A stretch of DNA of 64,000 nucleotides from Stereum hirsutum FP-91666 SS1 (lineage: Eukaryota; Basidiomycota; Agaricomycetes; Russulales; Stereaceae). The stretch spans positions 2,536,906 through 2,600,905 of the forward strand of contig NW_006763133.1 in NCBI RefSeq assembly GCF_000264905.1, read 5' to 3'. The stretch's first letter is position 1, and every line of letters begins with the position of its first letter. The notes under the pieces are model-generated. The model was given only the letters and a program-made list of their open reading frames with translations. It made no database searches and was not told the DNA's origin. Below are positions 23,557 to 34,028 of the stretch, one piece after another. The translations under genes were made by a program, and so were the position numbers.

Positions 23557-23821
23557 ATGTCCACCGTACGTAGACGCTCGTCTTCATTGTCGAGGTCATA
23601 ACCTTGATGTCTGTCTGTCTGACTGACCGTTTGTCGTCGGTGTTTAGACCGTCCAGACCCCCGTTAACCAAGGCTGCGGTTCCACCAGCTGTGGCTGTGG
23701 CGCTTCGTACGTCTATTCCTCTGGCTTGCTGTCTCCATCCCTTCGATGAACGTCGATGCTGACGATGAACACATTGATGCTATACAGCTGCCAGTGCAAG
23801 CCCGGCGAGTGCAAGTGCTGA
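23557..23821 (+). CDS. metallothionein, 33 residues
   Basis: Three exons, 23557..23565 (9 nt), 23648..23706 and 23788..23821, give a 33-residue peptide. Donors are GTACGT twice; acceptors are TTTAG and TACAG. The peptide begins MSTTVQTPVNQGCG and carries seven Cys arranged as C-x4-C-x-C-x3-C-x-C-x5-C-x-C, with no aromatic residue, ending in CKC. This is the pattern of small fungal Cu/Cd metallothioneins, cytosolic peptides that chelate Cu(I), Cd(II) or Zn(II) through Cys thiolates. The gene is far below usual length cut-offs. The short first exon (Met-Ser-Thr), the phase-2 second junction that restores a Ser-Cys and the strong TATA upstream all support it. Which metal it binds is not readable from sequence. 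Confidence 0.88.
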
Positions 23822-24217
23822 GCGCATCGATCTTTACCTAACGCCATCCATCCATCCATCTGTCCCTCTCTTGTACCATCCCGGAGTTCCGTTGTATGAT
23901 GTAACGTCGAAGTTGGAAGAGGTGTGCGATATCGAAATGTTGTTGTGAAATACAATCTTTGCCTTGTGTTGAATCTTCCCTGCGCGAGTGTGCGTCCTGT
24001 CTCGTTGGTATAGTATTGCTTCCGGAGAGCTGTCGTGAAGGAGACGGCACTGCGACTGGTATTCGAAGGGTAAGTGCCATGAGGACGACCTGGCTTCCGG
24101 AAGGACAAAGTGAAAATTGTCATCGATAGAGGCAGATTTCAAGGGAAATACAGTGAGCGCGACCAAATTGTACAAGTGTTACACCTTCATAGCAATAGCA
24201 AATGGTTCTTAGATTGT
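23822..24217. other. convergent spacer
   Basis: Spacer between the 3' ends of the metallothionein (+) and Bet4 (-) genes. No gene is seen. Confidence 0.5.
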
Positions 24218-25720
24218 TTATCGCTTCACCTCGTTGGCTGAGTTGAAAAAAATAATGAGCTCGAAATCCAAAGCAAGAAAGAAGTCGATACTCACCAAGT
24301 TGCTGGTATCTTCGCCGCCGCTGAGGATCGATGCTCTCGAGTTGATCGAGCAACTGAAGACATTCCTTCACGAGCACCTGTGAACCTCCCTCGCCTATGG
24401 ACGTCGAATGATTCCGAAGCAGAAGTTGCTTGTAGTGAACAAGCGATTCCATACACCCTGTCAAGCAAGCCCAGACGGCGTTCCGTTAGTCCACGAATGG
24501 CTACGCAAATGGCTATATGACACGGAGAACTCACACTTGCTATCGGGCTGCTCGTCCAACAGTTCCTGGATGACAACTATCTCCCGCTCGAGGAGCTCAC
24601 GATCATCGCCTGATACCGCCACGGCAACCAGAGGTCAACAAAACGATCACAAGGAGAAACGTATACGGCATGCTTGCCTGTGCCGACGAGCCATCGATGA
24701 TAAAGCCATACACTCTGATCATTCGGATCTGTATACATCGCGTTCTGAACGAGGTCAAACTCTGCAGGCTAGAGGTCAGCAACGCCACATCTACCCTCAT
24801 GATACATACTATTGCGTGCGGGTTCTGAGCGGATAGGAGGTTTCTAACCTTGTTGAAGCGTAGCGGCTCTGTTGAGTTTACCGCTATCCCACAAGGAGGA
24901 AAGGATCTTGGTTCGCTGATGCCAGGCACTGAAGTTTGAAAAATTGGATTCTATCTTCTTCGTCGTAAAACCAAGTTCTGCAATTTCAGACCATCGGACA
25001 GGCATTCCGGCGAGAACATATCTTCGATAATTCCATGCGTGAACTACAGATTGGGTGGGTGTGAGAGAGGCACAAAGAACGAGACGAGAAAGAGACGCAC
25101 AATTACGAGCATCGGCCTCGAGCATCTTTTCTACTAGGCCCATCTCCCGCTGCCAACTTGTCTTCTTCCATCCTTGGGTATCATCACCATCACCGCCATC
25201 CGGGATACTCTCAAGGCACCAACGTCTGTGATTCCAGATCCAATACACTTTGGGATGGGCCTTGAGTGCGATGGTGGTCATTGCGAGGTCATTGGTCAGT
25301 AATTCGTATATCTCCTTGGCAGAGCTGAGCAAACAAGTGAGCAGAGTATTCAAGATATATTAGAACTCTGACTTACCTGACGAGAAATATGCCACGGAGG
25401 AGTATATTTCGTCTATAATTCCAGACAGTATAGAACTCAGGATTGGTACTCAGTAGACGGGAAGTGAGGTCGAAAGCATCTTGACTCCAGTCTTGGCTCT
25501 TCTTCTGTGGAAACGGTCGGCACAAGGACAGTCATTCAGAGCGGGCGAACGCACTCTAGCCAGGACATCATCAGTGAGAGCTAGATAGGCGACGAGTTTG
25601 GCCTTGTCGCGCTCCTGCTTGGCCTCTTGGGCCTCACGAGACTGTCGGACGCGTCGTACACCGTGCTGAACAGATATTTATTAGTCGTTGGCAGATATTC
25701 AAGCACAGAGAAAGCACCAT
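24218..25720 (-). CDS. BET4: Rab geranylgeranyltransferase alpha subunit
   Basis: Nine exons, 25720..25718, 25665..25555, 25504..25377, 25324..25101, 25043..24849, 24761..24678, 24609..24535, 24457..24296 and 24237..24218, give 333 residues. Bet4 with Bet2 forms the class II prenyltransferase that adds geranylgeranyl groups to Rab GTPases bound to REP. The prenyltransferase alpha repeats are clear: [39 protein letters not shown] and VWLYHRWLV. The first coding exon is the ATG alone, joined to HGVRRVRQS, a start shared by Bet4 proteins, with a perfect GACTAAT-type branch point in the 52-bp intron. The intron 24610..24677 begins GC (GCAAGC) rather than GT, and no nearby GT keeps the frame. It is divergent from SYF1, with 223 bp between the starts. 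Confidence 0.92.
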
Positions 25721-25943
25721 TGCTATGGCAGATCAAGGTAGATAAGGTGAAGCGAGGGCACTGGGATATTGCACAGAGTACAAGTAGCAGGGTGGCGACT
25801 GACGCGGTCGTCGTTGGGAATCGCGTCAGGCGTGAGACTAAATTTCCTGAAGGAGACCTGCCGTCACTCACACGAACGCGTCTCGACTTGAGTTCGTCTT
25901 CCACCTTCGTCTGGAAAGACCATCCACATACCAACTGGCCAAG
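25721..25943. promoter_or_regulatory. bidirectional promoter BET4/SYF1
   Basis: Only 223 bp separate the start codons of BET4 (-) and SYF1 (+), so both promoters must share or overlap this stretch. No clear TATA box is visible, as expected for housekeeping genes. Confidence 0.55.
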
Positions 25944-28900
25944 ATGCCTTCAGCTGTGAAGACGACGTCTAACTTCGAGTCCCTTGCGGGCCACTTCCCT
26001 CTCACGCTGCCTGTGCCGACGCCAGTCACCCACCCAGACCTTGTCTCGCCGAAGGATCTCCACCGCGAGGAGGACCTCTTACGAAACCCATTTTCTTTCC
26101 GTCATTGGTGGACTGCTATCCACAGCACACGCGATGCACACATCGCTCTTCAAAAGGCTGAAAAGCAGCCAGACATCCCACCAGAAGTCGCCGCTCTCCT
26201 AGGTCCTCTTGCTTCACCCATTGCCCGAAAGGCGCTTCAGCGCTTGACGTATCTTTATGAGGCTGCTCTCGTGCAATTCCCTGGGTCGTTCAAGCTGTGG
26301 AAGTCGTATCTGCAGACTAGGATGGGGTATGTCTTGGGCAAGCAGATAAGTAAGAAGAGGTCAGGTGGGAGAAAGAAGTTCCCTGAAATGAGGGACGCGT
26401 TGGAGGAGGAGCAGGAGGATCTCGAGCAGTGGGAGGGAGGTTTGGATGGTGTTGTGGGTTGGGAAGAGTGGAAGGCTCTTGCCGCGACTTTTGAGCGGTG
26501 CCTCATGTGGCTTCCAAAGGTGCGTTAATCCCGAAGGTTACGAGCTAAACAGTGCTGATGCGTGCCGATATATTTTGCATCTCCTTTATGTAGATGCCAC
26601 GAATATGGCTGATGTACCTCTCCATATTCAACCACCCAAACTGTCCACCAGTCCTATCTCATACACACGCACGCCGTACCTTCGACCGCGCTCTCCGCAC
26701 CCTCCCACCATCTCTCCACCACCGCATCTGGGTTCGTTATCTACTTTGGGCGGAATCAAAAGGTGGTGCAACGACCGTTTCTGTGTATCGTCGATACCTC
26801 GCAATCGACCCCAGCATCACCGAACGCTACACCGCTCTTCTTCTCTCCCCAAGCAACCCTTCCCCACGACCTCTCGAAGCCGCCAAACTCCTTCTGTCCC
26901 TAGCTCGGAAAGCTGCTCGGGGCGAATACACCAGTCCAGAGGGGAAGAGCCCCTACCAACTTCTTGGAGAGTGGTTGAACGTTGTCGAAGCCAACGCGGA
27001 GGCCGTCGGGCTGAGTCTCGAGGACACAATACGTGTTACTGAGGAGGAAGAAAAGCTCAAGGTTGAGGAGGACGAAGGCAAAACTGACGACGCCTCGCAG
27101 AAGCCATCAGGATCAGAACCTGTCTCAGTCAAGGGTCAGCTCATTCGTTTTGCCGGGCCGCCTGTGGCTGTCACCCCAGAAGGAAAACCCGCTCCCGCAT
27201 ACGACGAGGACGAGGACCCCACAAGCTCTCGCAAGCTCGACGTTGAAAAAATCGTCCGTGTCGATGGTCTCGCGGTCTACAAAGACCAAGCTGGCCGTCT
27301 CTGGTCAGGCTTGGCGTCCTATTGGTTGAGACGCGCTGAGTTTGCTCGCGCGAAGCAGACGTTCGAGACTGGGATCGCGTCAGTCCTGACTATCCGGGAC
27401 TTCACTCAGATCTTCGATGCATATGCCGAATTCAGCGAGACGGTGATCAACTCGTTGATGGAGGCTTTGGCGGAGGAGGCCGATGAAGATGACGACGAGG
27501 AGATCGACAAAGAAGCTGTCGAGAAGGAATTGGATGTGAACATGAAGGAGTTCGAGGACTTGATGGACCGGAGACCATTCTTGGTGAATGACGTCCTGCT
27601 GAGACGGAATCCGCATGATGTTCAGGAGTGGGAGAAGAGGGTAGCTCTATGGGGTGATAATGACGAGAAGGTATGTTTTCCTCATGCCGACATGGTTCGT
27701 TTTCTCTCATCTCACTAACCGCGTATTATAGGTCGCAGAGACTTACACGAATGCATTGTCTACCGTCAACCCGCGGAAAGCCACCGCAAACTTCCACCGA
27801 CTTTATATCAACTTTGCCAAGTTCTATGAAGAGGGTGGCGTAAGCGGCCAGGCAGAGCCCGATCTTGGGAGCGCTCGTAAAGTTTTGGAGAAGGCAACTA
27901 AGGTCAACTTCAAGACGGTGGAGGACCTTGCGGAGATCTGGTGTGAGTGGGCCGAACTGGAGGTCCGGCACGAGTATGTCCAATTCGGCTTTCTATATAT
28001 GCTCAGAATTCTAACCGATTCATAGGAACTACGACGAAGCGATCCGTGTAATGCAACGAGCCGCCGCTATCCCGAAGAACCCGAAGATCAACTACCACGA
28101 TCATGTATGTATCTATCTCTCGCGGCGTTTTATCATTGTTTCCATAAAGCTGAGAAACTACGCCAGGCTTTGTCTGTACAAGCTCGTTTGTTCAAGTCAC
28201 TCAAACTCTGGTCCTTCTACGTCGATCTCGAAGAGTCACTTGGCACAGTAGAAACTGCCAAAGCTGTCTACGACAAGATCCTTGAGCTTCGCATCGCAAA
28301 TGCTCAAGTGATCGTCAATTACGCTGCGTTCCTCGAGGAGAACAAGTACTTTGAGGAGAGCTTTAAGGTCAGTTTTGTTTTCTCATAATTAACGTAGCTT
28401 TTACTGACATAACCTCGTTGACCAGGTATACGAGCGAGGCATTGAGCTCTTCACGTTCCCCGTGTCCTTCGAGATCTGGAACATCTACCTCGCGAAGTTC
28501 GTCAAGCGATACGTACGTCTATACCCCTTGGTTTTAGTTTGAACTCGGACACTAATTCGTCCTGCTTCGTAGGGTGGCTCCAAACTGGAACGTGCTCGTG
28601 ATCTATTCGAGCAAGCACTCGAGAAGTGCCCTCCAAAATCGTGCAAGTCCATCTTCCTCATGTATGCCACCCTTGAAGAAGAACATGGCCTCGCAAAACG
28701 AGCTATGTCCATCTACGATCGTGCCACACAAGTCATCGACGACAAGGACAAGTTCGAGGCAAGCCTGGTCCCATCCTGCCATACTGCTAAGGGCCCTTGC
28801 TGACCAGACAAACGCATTGTTTTACAGATGTTCACTATCTACATCGCCAAGGCCGCCTCGAACTACGGCCTGCCAGCCACTCGTCCTATCTACGAACGCG

Positions 28901-29397
28901 CCCTCGAAGTCCTCCCCGACCGTCAGACCGCCCAAATGTGCATGCGGTTCGCCTCTCTGGAACGCAAACTCGGCGAAATCGACCGTGCTCGCGCCATCTA
29001 CGCACACGCCTCCCAGTTCTGCGATCCTCGTGTTAACCCCGAATTCTGGGCGGAATGGCACGCGTTCGAGATCGATACGGGCTCTGAGGATACGTTCCGG
29101 GAGATGCTCAGGATCAAGCGGAGTGTGCAGGCGAGGTACAATACCGAGTCGAGCTATCTTGCGGCTCAGACGATGGCGGCGCGTCAGGGTAATTCGCCAG
29201 GTGCTGGTACTGGTAGAGAAGAGGTGGCGGATCCGATGGCGGCAGCGGAGAAGCAGGCCGGTGGAGGGAAAGCTGGACCAGCCTTCGTGGCTGCGAAGAC
29301 CAACCCGATCAGGAGCACTGAGGAAATAAAGGTGGATGCTGCACCTGCTGGAAACGACGAGGAGATTCATATATCTGACGATGACGAGGATATGTGA
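25944..29397 (+). CDS. SYF1: pre-mRNA-splicing factor Syf1 (XAB2 homologue)
   Basis: Eight exons, 25944..26519, 26594..27670, 27732..27973, 28026..28104, 28167..28367, 28426..28512, 28573..28758 and 28828..29397, give 1005 residues. Syf1 is the large HAT-repeat scaffold of the Prp19-associated (NTC) complex in the spliceosome; the human homologue XAB2 also acts in transcription-coupled repair. HAT repeats run through most of the protein (RNPFSFRHWWTAI, RIWVRYLLWAE, KLWSFYVDLEESLG, FEIWNIYLAKFVKRY, RPIYERALEVLP). The C-terminus is acidic (EEIHISDDDEDM), as in other Syf1 proteins. An acidic insert (~residue 480, EEADEDDDEE) interrupts the repeats. The intron 28759..28827 starts GCAAGC, so it is a GC-AG intron; both flanking exons are phase 0 and no GT donor fits. 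Confidence 0.93.
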
Positions 29398-29915
29398 GAA
29401 CTTTGTGATTTTCTACGGTGCGCGAGCGGCGTTGTACGTTTGGTGAATATTGCTATGGACCATTGCTATGCGTTCGTCCTTTCTGTCCATCCAGTGCCCG
29501 CTTGATGGATAACCTTTCATGCAAGCGTAAAGTTCAGAGAAAGGATAACATGCATGTGGGCGCCCAATTTTATACCGTATGTGCATGGCTTGCGAGTTTG
29601 ATATAGTCTCTAGAAGCGGCCACCCTGCTCCTAATGAGATCCCAGGATGAACACGTAAGCGATTCAAGTAGGACGACTGCAGGGCGAGGAGGTATCTCGA
29701 CCAAGAACAGCGAGAATCCCACAATAAAGATGTCGGTACGAGGTTGACTTCGGGGCATGTGCGTCATATGGGGCATACAAGCGTAGAGGAAAAGAACAAA
29801 ACAGTATAGGAGAACAATAACATGCCATGGAAAACAACACCCTGCCAGCAAACCCTCTTCCCGACGTATCCCCACCCATCCCCAGAGACATCGACAGCGC
29901 AACGCGAGTTTACGC
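29398..29915. other. convergent spacer
   Basis: Tail-to-tail spacer between SYF1 (+) and RPL7 (-). No gene is seen. Confidence 0.5.
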
Positions 29916-31112
29916 TTAGTTCATCTGCCTGATGAGCTTGTTGATGTTGTCCTCACGGTTACCGAAGTCACCGCCTTGAACGTAGTGTTGGAACTTCCGG
30001 GTCCTCCAGCCGCCAGTGGGGTTGGAGAGCTTGAAGGGCCAGAGGAAGTTGGAGGCCTTACGAATACACATTAGCTCCTGGCGGAAACTCGGGATGACAT
30101 TCATATCTCACCTGCTTGAAGTTGGGGCCAGCGGTGGAGATCTCGTGCACGAGGTCCTCGACAGAAAGGATGTCGTACTTGCCAAGGCTCTCTTCGATGA
30201 CAGCGTTGTTGGAAAGGGGAATGCGTTGCTTGTTGACCTTTCCATAGCCACGCTTGTAGATCAGCTCGCGGACAGACTTCAGGTTAGGCTCGCTGTATGG
30301 TAATTAGCTTCACCCAAGCGCTCCGATAGACAATTTGCGACATACCCGTAAGTGACATATGGCTCGACCAACCGAAGCATCTGCTGGGTGGCCTTGGTGA
30401 CACGAACGAAAACGCCGTTGTTGATCTGGAGGAGACGGAGGAGCTGCAAGATTTTGCGCGGTTTGGGGGCGATTTCGTTGATACTATGAAATGGGTTCGA
30501 TGGTAATTCTAGGCGACGAATGGAAAATGGACTCACCCCCTGATCCTGACCACGAAGTACACCTTCGGTTGAGCGGGCACGTAGAAGTCACCAGATGACC
30601 GTGCAGCCCTCTTCAAACGAATCTCCTCCTTCTCCTTCGACAGGTACTCCTTGACATACGACTCGGCACGCTTGAAGACAACCTTTCGCTTGGCTTTGGC
30701 GGCCTAGAAATGCGCAAGTCAGTACCGAACAAGAGTTTGGTCATAGCGTGTAGGGCTCAGTCCCGAAAGATGGTTGATTGAAGGCAGCATAGTGGACGAA
30801 TCCACTAGCCGTCAAGAAAAAGAAATGCATCATGGCCGGTCTGGAGGAAGAGTTGACGTACTTTGCGGGCAGCATCTGCTTTAGCCAGACGCTCTTCACG
30901 AGCCTTTTCGGTCTGCTTGCGCTTTTTGAGGAGGGTCTCCGGGACCTCGATGTCCTAACAAGAGGTGCAAGAATTGAGAACTCGTGAATCGACGTAAAAC
31001 AATTGGCCATAGTTCCAACTCACGGAGACAGTGGGGACGCTACGATTCAGAGCGGGTCAGACATGCCATTCAGTGTAGATATGAAGGATACGTACGTTGT
31101 TGAGGGCGCCAT
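29916..31112 (-). CDS. RPL7: 60S ribosomal protein L7 (uL30)
   Basis: Seven exons, 31112..31096, 31039..31024, 30954..30862, 30703..30537, 30483..30346, 30292..30112 and 30056..29916, give 250 residues, the normal length. uL30 is a large-subunit protein that binds 25S/5S rRNA. Family blocks are intact: [65 protein letters not shown] and a C-terminus reading [19 protein letters not shown]. The first two exons are only 17 and 16 nt, which splits the N-terminal tail, a usual habit of ribosomal protein genes. The intron 30704..30861 is 158 bp, about three times the others, and contains a probable box C/D snoRNA annotated separately. Confidence 0.95.
30712..30838 (-). ncRNA. box C/D snoRNA inside RPL7 intron (snR39/snR59-like)
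   Basis: Within the 158-bp RPL7 intron, on the coding strand of the gene, the boxes occur in order: C-like ATGATGC (30833..30827), D' CTGA (30760..30757), C'-like ATGA (30744..30741) and D CTGA (30722..30719). Directly before D', bases 30774..30762 read ACCATCTTTCGGG. This is a perfect 13-bp complement of the conserved 25S rRNA sequence CCCGAAAGAUGGU as I recall it. From established knowledge, the introns of both yeast RPL7 genes host snR39 and snR59, which methylate 25S A807 in exactly this rRNA segment, so position and target agree. The C box is imperfect, the terminal stem is weak and the five-nucleotide rule points to the neighbouring G, so boundaries and the exact methylated base are uncertain. 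Confidence 0.7.
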
Positions 31113-32053
31113 TGCTTGAGGATAGTCTTCGTGGCCGTTGTCCAAAACGTCGGTGAGCGCGGTGGCTTAGGTCTGTATAGTATGACAAAGAATATCTCAC
31201 GGTCTATTTCGGCAGTCTCCCTTGACTGACCCGACGGCTTGGCTGTTGCAATTCATCGCGTCCTTGTCCAGAAGTTCACCGTTCAACATTCGCAAAAAGA
31301 CCGCCAAACGATGTAATGCCTCCACCCCTCGTGCGTTCTATTACTTTCATTCTAGCTAACTTCCGCCCGTAACCTACGTATACGCCATTATCCAAAGGCA
31401 TGTCGATAGCTTTCCGCTGCGGACTCTGTAGGCCCATTTCACCATGGCAGGTCGCTTACTTATGTTGCCCAATGGATGTGACTCGAGCCTCGCGTCCAAT
31501 AGCTTTCCCATACCGAGACATACCGGCTTTCATAGAGACATTATAGCGAATGCGCGACAGCCAGGAGCCTTTTCGACCGGCTGCCCGCTGTGCCTGTCCA
31601 TGATCCATGAACATGACGTCTGCGTCTCACACGTTCATCAGCGCTTGCTACCGTCGGAGTTGGCCCAAGCGCGCTAGTAAGTATGTGGCCCTCAACGTAA
31701 CAGCTATGGACAATATACTGGTAAATCATCAGAGTCAAGACAGTTCTAGGTGTGCTCGACTGCTTGAATATTCAACAAGGCGCTCGTTGGCTCTCACGGG
31801 GTGGTATGTAAGCTAAGTTTCCAAACCTTGTTTAGGCCTCCCGTTTATATGAGTCACAGTACTTCAACGGTACTCTTCCATCAATCAATCGGGTATTGAC
31901 CTACTTGCTCCCTATAGCCGAGCTTCCGCTTTGTCAACAGGGAGCTTAAAGTGCTTGGTGTAATACCGCCGTTGGCGAACGTCAATGACTCGACTACGAC
32001 CTTCAAGAAGAACACACTGAACTCTGTGATTTGTATCATACAGTTAGCCGCCC
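31113..32053. other. divergent intergenic region
   Basis: Head-to-head spacer of 0.94 kb between RPL7 (-) and the arrestin-like gene (+). It presumably holds the RPL7 promoter near 31113-31400. Small frames show no family resemblance. Confidence 0.4.
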
Positions 32054-33628
32054 ATGTCTACCCCACCAGCGTACCAAGATCACCACCCTGTGTTGGCACA
32101 GGATGTGCTGGCAGACGACCCCTACTCAACCCCTTCTTCTCCCCAGTATACTCTTGATGCACCTCCTTGCGAGCGCGTTCTGCAGACATCCTCAGCTGCT
32201 ACTTCCTCCGGTTCTTCCACCCTAGGGAATGCATCATCCTCAGAGTTCATCTTCAAAGGCTATGCCATGGAAATCAACCTAGGGCCCAAACTCTGGGGTC
32301 TCATGTTACCTGCCTTCGGTCACAATGGCCACGTCGAAGGCACAGTCAAGCTCTATAAGAACTGCACGCACACATTGCGTCTGGTAGTCTCGGTAGGCTC
32401 ACGTTCCCCATGGTATGGCGTAATATTGCCTGATCGCGACTTTGTCGTAGCTCATTGGTCGAGCAACCATCACTTGCAGCAGAGGTCGAGGGATCATCGC
32501 GGACGCCTTCGCTACCGTCGTTTCGCAGACTGTGACTATACCTCTATCCGGCGACGGTCCATATTACCCCACAGAACAACCATACACATTTTCCATTCCC
32601 TTCCCAACTTACGTCAAAGGTGGGACTCTCCCTATCCCTCCTTCATTTGCGGCCTGGAGCCCAGGAATCAGCTCAGAAGTGTCTTACACGCTGAAGGTCG
32701 ATGCGTACCGTAAGGGCTTGCGGCGCCATGAAGAGTAAATGAATTTTCTGAGTCTCCTTTGCTGAAAGCTGACCGACTCAATTTATTCGTCCCTGCAGTC
32801 GAATCATCCCTGTGTTCTACCTCCCAAAAACATGGCCCTCTGTACCTCCTTTCCATGGAGATATCATGACGGACTTCGCCAACCCCCACGGACGAGTTAA
32901 GACTCTCAGGATCCCTCGACTTGTCAGCAGCCAGTCCTCAAAAAGCAAACTCCCTGACGGCTGGAAGGCACCGATAGTGAAGGTACAGTTGTCTTCCCCG
33001 TTTACCAGACCTGCAATCTAACCCATCACGTAGATGTCCATGCCTGCACTCTCGACATTCAGTTCCGGCTTTCCCATTCCTGTCAAAGTCGACATCTCCT
33101 GTCCAGAATCACCCGCATTGCCGAAGATGCTCTGCCCGTTCTTAGAAGTTCAGCTTCTGAGGCGGTTACTGTCGGTGGTGGACGGCAAGATGGTACTCGG
33201 GAGTCAAGACCTTGTCATTTGTAGCGGTAGTCTCATTGAGACTATGACTCCCCAGGAAGGCACGACCGTGAGTCATTTTGAGGTCCTGGTTGGACAGCCG
33301 GGCCATGAACAAACATGGCAGGTGAAGGATGTCGTCGAAGTATCTGTACGTCGTCATCCTTCTTTGCCGATTCAATACGAGGCAATACTGATTACATATC
33401 TGTCTATGTGCTCTCACCTTACAGTATATTCTCTCAGTATCGATAAAGCCGACCGAGAACATGAAATACCTTCCACGATATCGTCACGAAGAGGTCATTC
33501 ACGTCGTGAGTGAGCCGTGGGGTACTCGGGAGCGGGAGATGCTTCATTTGGGGGGTATATCTGCGCCTGCCGTGGCCTTGAACGGCGCGCGCAGGCCTCT
33601 TCGACTCACACACAGTATGAATTGGTGA
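32054..33628 (+). CDS. arrestin-like protein
   Basis: Five exons, 32054..32392, 32451..32734, 32799..32982, 33034..33345 and 33425..33628, give 440 residues. The N-terminal domain carries the fungal arrestin-like pattern FIFKGYAMEINLGPKLWG followed by HVEGTVKLYK. It then has PYTFSIPFPTYVKGGTLPIPPSF and, in the second half, SFSSGFPIPVKVDIS-type beta strands. Such alpha-arrestin-related proteins act at membranes and endosomes, often as ubiquitin-ligase adaptors. I see no clear PPxY motif for Rsp5 binding in this one. The first ~60 residues are Ser/Pro-rich and probably disordered. The intron 32735..32798 follows a GA|GTAAAT junction that removes an in-frame TAA. The family call is good; the cargo is unknown. 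Confidence 0.8.
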
Positions 33629-34028
33629 ACTAGAGGTGCTGCTGTCGTACCAAGACCGGGAGTACAGAGATATTACACTAGAATACAGATATGCTTCTCT
33701 GGGTTGAGCGCGCACAATACCCTAGTACGATTGATCAGGATCATTTTTTATCACACACAGACGAACAATTTCTACTCTCAATACCCTCGCTATATTATGT
33801 ACATATATGCAGAACTTATTTCTATTCGTTCTTTATATTGTTGCGCCAGGTCAAACGTGTCAGAATGGAAGGAACGACCTCACACCCGTTAGAATGCCCC
33901 AGGATTTTGGTCCCGAGAGTATATTGCAAAGATAACAATACAACATCATATTCGTACTTCTCTACCGCGTCCAACCTTCGCCTCACGCCGGGTCTGGGGA
34001 TTCTTGTAAGAATTGGTAACAGTAGTCA
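33629..34028. other. convergent spacer
   Basis: AT-rich tail-to-tail spacer between the arrestin-like gene (+) and TrpRS (-). No gene is seen. Confidence 0.5.
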
